In this document: piece after piece, positions 24,169 to 34,387 of the stretch | How positions within the stretch are numbered: position 1 is the first letter of the stretch | Layout of the letters: the number at the start of each line of letters is the position of its first letter | Assembly: GCA_905250115.1 (NCBI GenBank) | Contig: CAJNOI010000006.1 | Span: 596,033-660,032, forward strand | DNA length: 64,000 bases | Source: Adineta steineri | Lineage: Eukaryota > Rotifera > Eurotatoria > Adinetida > Adinetidae | Reading direction: 5' to 3' | Notes under the pieces: generated by a model | Seen by the model: only the letters and a program-made list of their open reading frames with translations | Database searches by the model: none | What the model was told of the DNA's origin: nothing | Program-made: the position numbers and the translations under genes

Positions 24169-27100
24169 ATGAGTAATAATGTTGATATGATCGAAACAAG
24201 TCCTATGGAAGAAGTAAGTTTGAATTTATTATTTTTTGTAATTTTGACCTATTTATTATTTAGTCTTCAACTAAAATACATCAACAAAAAGAAGATGATG
24301 ATCATCATCGACAATGTGTTGATGAATTACGCACTATATTTCTTCAAGTTCATCGTTATCAACAAGAACCAGATAAACATGTAAGTTACAAATTTTAAAA
24401 TTGATTTTATTTATTTTCCTTTTTTTAGAAAGATGAATTATCACAACTTCATGCACGTGGAATGCATTTATGTAATAAACTTCGTTCACTTAATCGAAAT
24501 GGTCGTATGCGTATACAAAAAGCTCGAGAATTAACTGCTGAGGTTTCTTTATTTATTTTTATAAATTTAATTTAATATATGTATGTTTTTTTAGCATCGT
24601 AATCGACTTGATGATCAAACACTTGAACAACAGAATCTTCTCTATGAACTTTCACATATTAACAGAGAAATCGCACGTTGTGAAGAATTTAAGTAAGAAA
24701 ATATTTTCTTTTTTTAATATATATAATCTTATTTAATTTATTTAGATCGAAAGATCAACAATTAGAATTAGTTAGTGTCGAAGATTTTTATGCAAATGCA
24801 CCACCTGAACTTACTGATTCAGTAAAATAATATATATATTTAGATTCTTCTTGTAATTTATAAAAAAAACTTTGTTTAGAACGTTACTGGTAATGATCCT
24901 CATCGACTTCATTTATTTCAACTTGATTGGGAATTAATGCAAAGAGAAAAGTAAGTTTCTATTATTTGTTCTTTTTTCATCTTAAAAATGAAATTTAATT
25001 AGATTACATGATGATTGCAAAGCATTGCAAACTGAAATAAGTGACCTTAAAAAACAAATTGTTCGTCGACGTAAACGACTTCGTTCATTACGTCCTAAAC
25101 TTAAACAAGTTGTTAAAGTATAATATAAATATTCTCTTTATAATTATAAATAAAAAAGCGATTCTTATTTCTAGTCAACAGAACCTGTTCGTCGATATAT
25201 TGAATCACAATTTGATGACACAAATAATCTTTCACAATCAATTAATAATCCATTAATTGCAAAATTACCAGATCCACTCTATGTTCTCTATAGTCTTGTT
25301 TTAGCTTATCAACAATGTGATGGTATGTAATAAAAACTCTTAAAATAGAAATGTCATAGAAAAAAATATAAATTAGTTTTTCTTTGTTTTGAACATTTCT
25401 GGTAAATAGTTTTTGTCATATCCGGTTCCTGTTTTATAGTTGAACTTGTTTTTTATTTACAACAAATTAAGAAATCCAGAATGGAAATTAGTATTTAAAT
25501 ACTTTTTTTTCTGTAGACTACTATTTCTATCTGAACAAGTCATGATAAATATTCTGTCATTATTTTTCAATTAAATAAGACATATTTCAATGATGATAAT
25601 ACTTAATGAGACAGAAAAAAATTTGAATATATTAATTTTAGGTCGTCATGTAACGTGTCAAATTGAATCGAAAGAAGATTCATCAACAACGAATTCATCT
25701 ATGGATACAAATTCCGATGGGATATTTATAAATGGTGATCATCAACATCAATCATTAATGCGTCCACATCCGTTACATGTGAAAATGAGTTTAATACTTT
25801 CTCGTAATTAATTTTTATTAGATATTTTTCAAATTTCTCTAAACATATTTATACTTGATTTTAGCTGATCATACAGGAGAACTATTGTTTACATTTTTAC
25901 CTCATTTAAATATTGTTACTATTCAAGGAAAATTAACTGGTCTTAAAGCTCAACAAAGGTAAAGAAAATTTTTAGAAAGAAAAAAAATTTTTTTTTTGAC
26001 TTATAGTCAAACATTAACATCAACTCTTCTTCATAATTTACTTGATGATAATGATAATGGTCAATTATCACCGAATCCAACAACTGATTTTCTTTTTCAA
26101 CAACAAGGGTTAATAAATAATCAACATAATCAAAAACAAAAAAACTTTCCATTTCTTCTATTTTTAGAAAATCTTCTCCAATTTTTTCGGATACAAATGG
26201 CGGTTATCCATATCATTGGATTCAACAACTATGTAAATGTCAAATGGTTCCATTACAACGTCAAGAACTTGCAACTGATTGTTCAGAAATAATCAAACGT
26301 TTAACTCAACGTATGCGTGCACGAATTGCACTCGATCGTATATTAATTAATTTAGAAAAATCTGAAATGCCATTATTAGCTGAAGGTCATGAAACAACAC
26401 ATATACTTAATTCATCATTACGTCGTTCAATAAATAATCTACCAATATTTCGTTCATGCCGGGAAATATCATTTGATGATATTCATAAATATGAACATAT
26501 ACAAACATTAATTAATGAAAATCTTATTGATCGTATAACAACATCAATATATGAATGTAAATTTCAATCATTATCACAAGATGAAAATAATAAAACAATG
26601 CTATATGCTCATATATTTATTCCACCTAATTATCCACAAGCAAGATCAATTATTCTATTAAAACTTATTTCAACAATTAATGGAAATAAAACAATAGAAC
26701 GAACAAGAATCAATAGTGAAAATATTAAAGTATGTATTAGGTTTTTATATGTAAACCAATAGAAATAAGTTAACGCTCTATGTCGAATCAAACAGGATTG
26801 ACATAATAGATAGCTTTTTATTTGACCTTTAATGTGAAAATAGGTGACTAAACTGTAAACAAAAACAAGAAGCTAGGCATAACATTGATAAATATGGATT
26901 TATAATACTTTAGATATTCGAACGATCGTTGATATTTGATGTTACATATCCGTCAATGATATCGAGTGGAAGTGGATCAGTTGATTTATCACAACATTTT
27001 ACATTACTTGCTCAACAAATTTGGCGTTTATCAATTGGATTTCCATTATTAATTGATGCTGAATCTAATTTAACTTGCACGTATGTAATTCAAATTTAAT

Positions 27101-27184
27101 AGTTATTGTGTTTTTATTTTTTATTTTTTTTTATTAAATAGAAGTCGTCGTCGTCAAACATTATTATCTCGATTAATTGATTAA
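24169..27184 (+). CDS. THOC5: THO complex subunit 5
   Basis: Fourteen exons: 24169-24213, 24264-24380, 24429-24542, 24595-24692, 24746-24821, 24880-24950, 25003-25117, 25175-25322, 25642-25803, 25865-25958, 26007-26108, 26168-26729, 26914-27080, 27142-27184, in phase, for about 637 residues. Recognisable THOC5 blocks are EIARCEEFKSKDQQLELVSVEDFY with PPEL, GDPHRLHL-type FQLDWELMQREKL, SLRPKLKQV, PLPxPLYVLY-like PDPLYVLYSLVLAYQQCDGR, HPLHVKMSLIL, and YPYHWIQQLC. The order and spacing match animal THOC5. As part of THO/TREX it couples transcription with mRNA export in the nucleus; the N-terminal coiled coil pairs with THOC7. The protein is slightly shorter than vertebrate forms, with a low-complexity Asn/Asp/Ser insert near residues 330-350. 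Intron 8 (319 bp) and intron 12 (184 bp) exceed the local norm. Same strand as TPST, 147 bp upstream. Confidence 0.92.
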
Positions 27185-27331
27185 TATACACTTGTGTATT
27201 AATATATTTGAAAAATTCTTTTTTCTTTCTTGAAATAAAAAAAAACAAGAATTTTTTCTGTGTTAAAATTATCCTGTATTTTTTTCTGTTGAATCTCTTA
27301 TTCTAGATGTGATAATCTATCATAACTCGTA

Positions 27332-28729
27332 ATGCCATGCTTGTCTTTTCGACGTCGAATGTTATTCAATATGTATCAACGCACATTGCGTAGTTCTTTT
27401 CTTTGTTTAATTATATTATTTTTAACAATAATTATTGTTATACTGCTCACTTTCCGTTTATCGAATCTCCAACAAGAATGTTCAACAAATATCAACGTCC
27501 CTCAACAACAACAACCACAAAGAATACAGTATAATTCATCATCAGAACATCCAGTTATATTTATCGGTGGAATGCCACGTAGTGGTACAACATTAATGCG
27601 TGCTATTCTTGATTCCCATCCACTTGTTCGTTGTGGAGAAGAAACAAGAGTTATACCAAGAATATTAAGTATGAGAGCGGCATGGAAAAAATCACCTGTT
27701 GAATGGAATCGGTGAGTTAGATATTTCTAATTTCATTTTTTTACGTGCTAAATTTATCTATATCTCTCGTGTTCATTATTTATCAATTGAAAATTAAAAG
27801 GAAATGTTTTATATATTATTAACTTTGTTGATTTTGACAATAAAATCAACCTGTTAGATTTAATAAGAAAATATGTCATTTTTGTTTTGTAGACTTATTG
27901 CTGGTGGTATAAGTGAAAGTATGATTGATTCTGCTGTACGTGCCTTTGTTTATGAAATTTTACTTCAACATGGTAAACATGCTGATGTTCTTTGTGATAA
28001 AGATCCATTTGTTCTTAAATATACATCATATATATCATCAATATTTCCAAATGCTAAATTTCTTTTATTAATTCGTGATGCACGTGCTGTTATACATTCA
28101 GTAATGACACGTAAAGTAACAATAACTGGTTTTAGCTTAAGTGATTATCGACAAAATTTAAGATTATGGAATAAAGGTATTGAAACAATGGTTAATCAAT
28201 GTACAGAAATTGGGAAAGATAAATGTTTAATGGTTTATTATGAACAACTTGTTTTACAACCAAAAAAAACTATTGCAGATATTTTAAAATATTTAAATCT
28301 ACCTTGGGTTGAAAGTGTGCTGCATCATGAAGAACTTGTTGGAAAGAAAATATCTCTGTCAAAGTAAGTTTTATGAAGAAAATAAAATCTCGAAGATTAA
28401 CTGAAATCTTTTTTTATAGAACCGAACATTCATCGGATCAAGTTATTAAACCAATTAATACTGAAGCTTTAACTAAATGGGTTGATCATATACCAAAGGA
28501 TATTAAAAATGAATTAGATACATTAGCACCTATGCTTAAAAAACTTGGCTATGATATACAATCAGATGTACCGACATATGGTGTTGCTGATCAATTAGTA
28601 CTGGATAATATGAATAAATTGAAAGAAAACGCTGATTTTTGGAATGCTAAAGCAAAATCTTACGCCCGTCAAGCACCTAATGATACACGTCCATTTCAAA
28701 ATCAGTCAGCTCAACGAACTATACATTAA
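27332..28729 (+). CDS. TPST: Protein-tyrosine sulfotransferase
   Basis: Three exons (27332-27711, 27893-28363, 28420-28729) give about 386 residues. Residues 20-45 form a single signal-anchor helix, as in type II Golgi enzymes, followed by a Gln/Asn-rich stem. The 5'-PAPS-binding loop [19 protein letters not shown] with downstream [12 protein letters not shown], the 3'-phosphate segment [22 protein letters not shown], and YYEQLVLQP are all present, as is the C-terminal [17 protein letters not shown] block formed across intron 2. TPSTs transfer sulfate from PAPS to tyrosines of secreted and membrane proteins in the trans-Golgi. The catalytic Glu (in CGEETR) and Arg/Ser PAPS contacts are visible, so the enzyme should be active. 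The start is the first ATG; two more in-frame ATGs precede the membrane helix. Confidence 0.93.
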
Positions 28730-29548
28730 GATCATTTTCTTTGTTGATTTGTTATTAGTTGTGAAGGAAAAAAAAACGCATAACTATATTTTGTAGTTGT
28801 CTGTCATTGTTGTCCTATTTGTATTTGAGATAATATGTTTTAGTAAAAATGCGATTGTAGTAGATAGAAAGCATATCTATAAATATATATATATGTGTAT
28901 CTATAACAATGCAAAACTTAAATTTTCTTTTTAAATTTTTTCTTTTCTTGTCGCGAATTTTTATTTCATTAGTAACAGAAAGAGAAAAATGTATAGATGC
29001 ACGTTAAAGTTGATTCTAGTATAAAAGTCAGCAATAAATGAAAAAAAAACATTATACTAATAAAACTCTCATTAAACAATTTATTTCTATTTTTCTCATA
29101 GAAATCTATTTTAAAATTGCTATTAATGAATTATAGATCTACGAATAAACTTTTCTTACATCTATACAAATCTATGTTGTAGTATTATTTTGTAGTGGTG
29201 TTTGTTTTCTTGATAAAAAGATACTGAATCATAAATCTGATGAAAGTTTTAATGTCATTTCTTAGAGCTTTTTTTTGTTATATTCACCTCTAAATTGTTA
29301 AAGTCACGCAGTTTTTTTTCTTCTTTTATATTTCTTTATATATAATTTTTTAATTTCAATAGATAATAATTCCCATTTGTAGAATCTAGAATTTATGAAT
29401 ATCTTATTTTTGTTATTATTAAAAGTATCACAAATATATAATATAATGTTGTTAGATTATTGAAAGCTGAAGTCGAAATTTTTAAACTAAAAATAGAATT
29501 TTGTTTTTGATTTCAAGAAAATTTACAACTATCCATGATTGTAAAAAA
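28730..29548. other. Intergenic AT-rich DNA
   Basis: Holds the 3' end of TPST and runs of T. I see no supported gene up to the direct repeat at 29549. Confidence 0.5.
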
Positions 29549-29690
29549 TCAAATTTATCGATCTCTGTCGTTTAAATATTATTCTTCAAATGAGCCAGTA
29601 TGTTCATTATAAATTGAAGGATCGAAAAGATTTAGAAATTATTAAAAATATGCTCACTCACATAACGATTGATGAAATTGAAAATATATA
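29549..29690 (+). repeat. Left copy of a 142-bp direct repeat flanking the RING gene
   Basis: Aligns without gaps to 31654-31795 in the same orientation, with roughly 17 mismatches by eye (about 88% identical). In one forward frame it stays open and reads like protein (FIDLCRLNIILQMSQYVHYK and on to ITIDEIENI, then a stop), so the repeat may derive from a coding exon. Confidence 0.75.
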
Positions 29691-29866
29691 ATTATAGCAG
29701 TTCTGATAATCATTAAATGGCAACACCCAATCTTATTGAAATTCAATAAAAGTGTTGTTGCCAACAAAAGAAAGAAAAACTAAAAAAAGCGTTGTTGTAA
29801 AAAAAAGAAAAAAAGCGGCTCTAAGTCAGAAATCAGGGCTATATTTAAGCTAAGTGTAGTCCATTT

Positions 29867-30727
29867 CTAATCATCATCGTCGTCTTCTTCACTATCGTCG
29901 TCGCTGTCTTCTTCATCATCATCATCACTTTCATCGTCTTCCAGTGGACAACATTTGTCATAACACTTGCGACATATATAATCACTATCATCATTGGATG
30001 GACATGTGTGAAATGACACATTACCCTTTGATACCTGTTTTCGACATAAAACACATGGAAACCTTTTCTTGCTAGTGTCGCTTTCATCATTCAATGAACA
30101 ACCCAATCCCATGATTAGTTTACACTTCGTGTTCATCAAATTTCCCTTATTGATGAAAGCATAGAGAAAACAAATCAGAGAGAACTGTTTTTCGAGTTCA
30201 TGAACAAGTAGTTGTTGTATTTCTGTAGATTTGTCAAGTCGAGTTTGAAGTAAAGTGAGAATGGGTTCAAGCTGTTGAAACGAACATGTGGCTACATGAT
30301 TGGCTTGTTCATTACGTGGGCCTGTCCAGGGACATAGATTATGTGCAGATGGACATGGCACCAATATCTTAGTGCACTTGGATTGATGATCAAGTAAGTT
30401 GCCACGTTGAATGTTCATCTGCTGACAGTGTGTGCATCTAATAAGAAGTCGATTGAGTTGATTAATAAGAGCATCTGCTTTGACTGGAGACCAGGGAGAT
30501 GTTCTATGTTTATCTTTATCATTAATTGCTTTTCTACGACATTTTGGACATCTGGTATCACTTTTCAGCCATTTTTCGATGCAATGCTGACAAAATGTAT
30601 GTTTGCATTCAATAGTTACAGGATTTTGAAATGGGTCGGTACATATGCTACATTTGAGTTCATCATCAGTTTGTGCATCATTCATATATTCATAATCGCA
30701 GACGATCGTGTCTCTAGCAGTAGCCAT
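29867..30727 (-). CDS. RING / TRAF-type zinc-finger protein, probable E3 ubiquitin ligase, intronless
   Basis: A single uninterrupted frame of 286 codons. Residues 25-65 are a C3HC4 RING: CSICTDPFQNPVTIECKHTF-C-HC...RCPKC, all eight ligands present. A TRAF-type zinc-binding region follows (RCTHCQQ...HQSKCTKILVPCP...CPWTG...HVATC), resembling RNF41/TRAF-like ligases. A helical linker leads to an unusual C-terminal Cys cluster (CVLCRKQVSKGNVSFHTCPS...YICRKCYDKCC) and a poly-Asp/Glu tail of about 25 residues. RINGs of this type recruit E2 enzymes for substrate ubiquitination. It is one of few genes here with no intron, its codons are more GC-rich than neighbours', and it is enclosed by two 142-bp direct repeats about 2.1 kb apart, so it may be a retrocopy, transferred gene or translocated cassette. 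Confidence 0.85.
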   Translation of the reverse strand: MATARDTIVCDYEYMNDAQTDDELKCSICTDPFQNPVTIECKHTFCQHCIEKWLKSDTRCPKCRRKAINDKDKHRTSPWSPVKADALINQLNRLLIRCTHCQQMNIQRGNLLDHQSKCTKILVPCPSAHNLCPWTGPRNEQANHVATCSFQQLEPILTLLQTRLDKSTEIQQLLVHELEKQFSLICFLYAFINKGNLMNTKCKLIMGLGCSLNDESDTSKKRFPCVLCRKQVSKGNVSFHTCPSNDDSDYICRKCYDKCCPLEDDESDDDDEEDSDDDSEEDDDDD

Positions 30728-31349
30728 TAATGGAGTTCAGAGTCGAAGTTAATACAAAAGTCTATACTTCCTTACAATGATTGAGTGTAAAACGAATCTT
30801 TGTGATTGTTTGATAGATCGAGCTTGTTTTATCACAATCGTCTGATCGTTTGTATTCTTTTTATATATCATAATCGTGATCGATGTAGGTTTTTTCCAAA
30901 ATAAAAACCCAATATCCACGTTGGATATTTTGTAGAGAATCGTCTGAATCACTCAATGGGGTTTTTCTACGTAATACAGTGCGTCGACAATTTCATTGGG
31001 CTCTTTCCTCTCATCTGGCTTGTCACGCTTTTTGATTTTTCGTTTCATCTGACTTATCATGTTTTTTTATCATCCCTTATTTTTTAATTTGTATCATCAT
31101 TGTGAAGCAATATAGTATGAGAGAGAAATAAAAAAGAGAAAAAAGAGCATAAGGATGACGTCGAAGCACTGTAATGTGCGGGGAAAAAAACCAGCTAAGT
31201 CATTCATGCAAAACGTATAGCATTAATATTGATTCCGTAACTTGAAAAAAACCTCACACTGATGACGACTATGATTAGGAAACGCTGGGCCCAACTTTTT
31301 GAACTCAGACCTGGATCCGAACTTTTTATTCTCTTCATAAATTTTTTAA

Positions 31350-31502
31350 TTTGAAGCTAAACGTCGGTCTTGAAAATATGGGATACTTTGATTCGATTAT
31401 TTGTATATAACGACTAGCACACACTATGTATTTTTCAAGCAATTGTGAAGCAGCATCAAATGCATTATCGTCTGCATCTGCTACCCTAGTATTAGTAGGC
31501 AT
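31350..31502 (-). pseudogene. Short coding-like fragment of unknown origin
   Basis: A 50-codon frame from ATG 31502 directly follows an acceptor-like sequence (TGACTTCTAG) on the minus strand and reads MPTNTRVADADDNAFDAASQ then LLEKYIVCASRYIQIIESKY, with balanced amino-acid composition unlike the surrounding random frames. It ends at a stop near 31350 with no visible donor or further exon. It looks like a stranded exon of a larger gene; the family is not recognised. Confidence 0.3.
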
Positions 31503-31550
31503 CTAGAAGTCACAATAATTGTAATTTATTTTTTTATTATATATTTTAAT

Positions 31551-31630
31551 GGTTCACCCTACTCTGATTGAAAGTAAAAATGTCGAAAAAAAGACGTGGT
31601 AGGTAGCGCCATTTTTCGACATTTTTAATT
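31551..31630. mobile_element. Degenerate copy of the foldback (MITE-like) element
   Basis: Starts GGTTCACCCTACTCTGATTG then AAAGTAAAAATGTCGAAAAAAA, closely matching the left arm of the hairpin element at 41574-41692. The opposite arm survives only as a short TTTTTCGACATTTTT, so the copy is decayed or truncated. Shares the internal AGGTAGCG/CGCTACCT theme with the other copy. Confidence 0.6.
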
Positions 31631-31653
31631 TTTGACGTTTTACAGTAGAATCA

Positions 31654-31795
31654 TCAAATTTATCGATCTTTATCGTTTAAATATTATTCTTCAAATGAAC
31701 CAGCATGTTAATTACGAATTGAAGAATCGAAAAGACTTGGAGATTATTAAGAATATGTTCACTCACATAATGATTGATAGAATTGAAAATATATA
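31654..31795 (+). repeat. Right copy of the 142-bp direct repeat
   Basis: Gap-free match to 29549-29690. Its corresponding frame is open and reads FIDLYRLNIILQMNQHVNYE and on to MIDRIENIYY; differences from the other copy change several amino acids, so purifying selection is not evident. Confidence 0.75.
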
Positions 31796-34387
31796 TTATT
31801 CATTGATAATTATAAGGGAAAGTAGTCAAACGGGTGGGTGTGGTATGAATGTGGGTATAAAACAGTGCGATGCCCACATCCACACTCTGTACGTCGGTAT
31901 TTTACCTGTCGACATTTTTACTTGTCGACATTTGTCTACTAAATCCCACCATTCGTTGAAGTGTATGATTTACTTTAAAAACAAGAGATCGATTAGTAAA
32001 TAGAATACTAGGCATAAGAGGCAGTTTCATTATATTATTAGTATTTACACAAATAACCTTTAATCTATATTTAAACAATAAGAATTCCTAAAGATATTTT
32101 GTTTAAAATAATTCACAAATGATATTGTTTCATAATTATCGATCGACTATATCCACGTATAATGCAATAGTTTAAAAACCTATGAAATTAATTCAAATAA
32201 TTGATAAGAGAAAATGAATAATTAAAAAGAAATGTTTTCAATAATAAAAACAACGAATGTTTAAGTTATTCTCTAAGCTACAGAATATATCAGCATTTTG
32301 TTTTAGAATCAATTCATCAGAAGTGTCTGTTAACTTGGTTTTTATACAAAAACAACCGAAATATTTGTGAGCAAAAGTAATGTATTCTTTCTTTTCTTAT
32401 ATAATATCTGTGTTAATGGTTTGAATATTATTTTAGAAAAATATTGATAATTTTAACTCTTTTTTCTACCAATGATAATAAATATTCTAACATTTTCATC
32501 TTGAAGATGTGAATATGTGTTTGGTTGTTAAAGAAGAATTGTATTCGTATTTAGTCCCCCACATGCATAATGTAACTGAATTAAAAGGTGTTCATTAATT
32601 TAAGCATTTGTATAATTTTTAATCATTTTCTATACATTGTCTCAAAGTGTATTAATTCCACGGAGAAAAGTCAACGTGAATATTAAAAATTACGTTTAAA
32701 TGTATAACAAAGAAGAGGCAGAGAGAAGATTAAGTATGAACTATCAATGTATAAGACAATCAATACAAATAATTCATCGAAGAAGAAATAATAGATTGTC
32801 GGTAGGATGCTCTCTAGTATTCAGTGTTTAATTATTGTTTCAGAAGTGATGTCATTAGTATTCTTTGTAATCTATGACGAGTATATCTTTATCATTCAAT
32901 TGAACCTTATCATGATACATAATAGTTTTATACTTTATAATAATTAATCTCAAGGAAAAATGGTCTTTTTTTCAATTTGTTTTTGTTGATCTGACATTTT
33001 CATTAAATTATGGTGCATCAGTGAGGCAACAAAAATGATTGAAAATCAATTTATGAATGAGTGATCGTCTGTAATTCTTATCATCTTTTATATCTGTATA
33101 GTTGTTATCAAAGGAGGAGATACAAGTATCAATCAATAATATTTCTTTTCTAAGATTATCATTAAGTAATTGTATCCAACTACATTTATTCTCAGAGTCG
33201 ACACGTAATTATATTGTTATACTATAATAAAATGTACTTTTTTCTATCAAGAACATATATTTTGTATTTGACTTTTTCAAGGTCAGTATGCAATGTACGC
33301 AACATCGAATTATAGAAAGTAATGAAAAAAAGGGACAGAAATACAGAGAACGAAATCTGAAAATAAACGATCAGTAATTACGTAATTAGAGATGAAAAAC
33401 TGCTTGTCACTCACTCACTCGTTATATATTGTTCGTTCTTTCGCCGATGCATATTATCTATTGGAGAGAATCCTTGTAACGATACGAAATAACGACCGAA
33501 AGCGTATCAACAAACGGTCTGCTCTACAGGTGACATGAATTAGTGAGGAAACAAAAAAAGTAACTGATGAATGAATATAAATCAGTGACCGAAGCTTTCT
33601 TTCTTTATCTCTATGAAATCATCAAAATAAATGATGAGAGGCAAACAAAAAAAAAGGTGAAGAGGATATCGTTAAAATGCATACTGTATATTTTATTATG
33701 AGAAAATTTTATAAATATTTAATATCTTTTTAATATAGATTAACAACAGTATTGTTTAAATAATCCAGCATCATTTGAAAATCTTTGTGCTATGATAGAT
33801 CGAGAGAAGGAGAGAACACAAGTATATCTTTGAATTGCAATTATATATGTAATTATACTCGAATCTACCTCCATTTACTAACGTCATTAAATATTACCTT
33901 TAGTTTTGAGTGAAAAACAATTTTGTCGCAAAATTTTCTATTTTTTTGCTCAATAAGCTACGTGCGATGCAATATTGAATCAGTGAAGCGATAGTTTTCA
34001 TACGAATATATTGTTGGTCACCAAAAAACAACGTATTCAGTTAGTAACGAAAATCAAATATCGACATTTAAATATTGTATGTAATATTCGATAGGTATTT
34101 AAACAACTTTATTTTTTATATTGTATATAGATAAGTAAGGGAGATCAATGGAATAGAGTGGACGCGTTGAAGTGAAATATCCTTTTTCATTCTTGATCAA
34201 GCGATTTTTTGACGGTTAAAGTCATATATATTATCAGATTCATCTATTTTTTAAATTGTTGACAACTTTCAGTCACTCTATCTGATAATTACATTATTGG
34301 AAAAGTTAAATCAATTCTGTTTGGTATCATTAAAAGATAAATAGATGTTTTATTTACTGTTTCTATTGTAGATAACAAATAACTTCT

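Larger units (their letters stand above)
30728..34387. other. Intergenic region with repeat fragments
   Basis: Contains the RING gene's upstream region, a short coding-like fragment (31350-31502, minus), a foldback-element copy (31551-31630), the second 142-bp direct repeat (31654-31795) and a GTGGG-rich inverted segment (31829-31885). From about 32000 to 34387 I see only AT-rich DNA with no gene. Confidence 0.5.

Noticed and set aside
30407..30730. 107-codon plus-strand frame opposite the RING gene
   Set aside because: It is antisense to the conserved zinc-finger coding sequence and has no features of its own.
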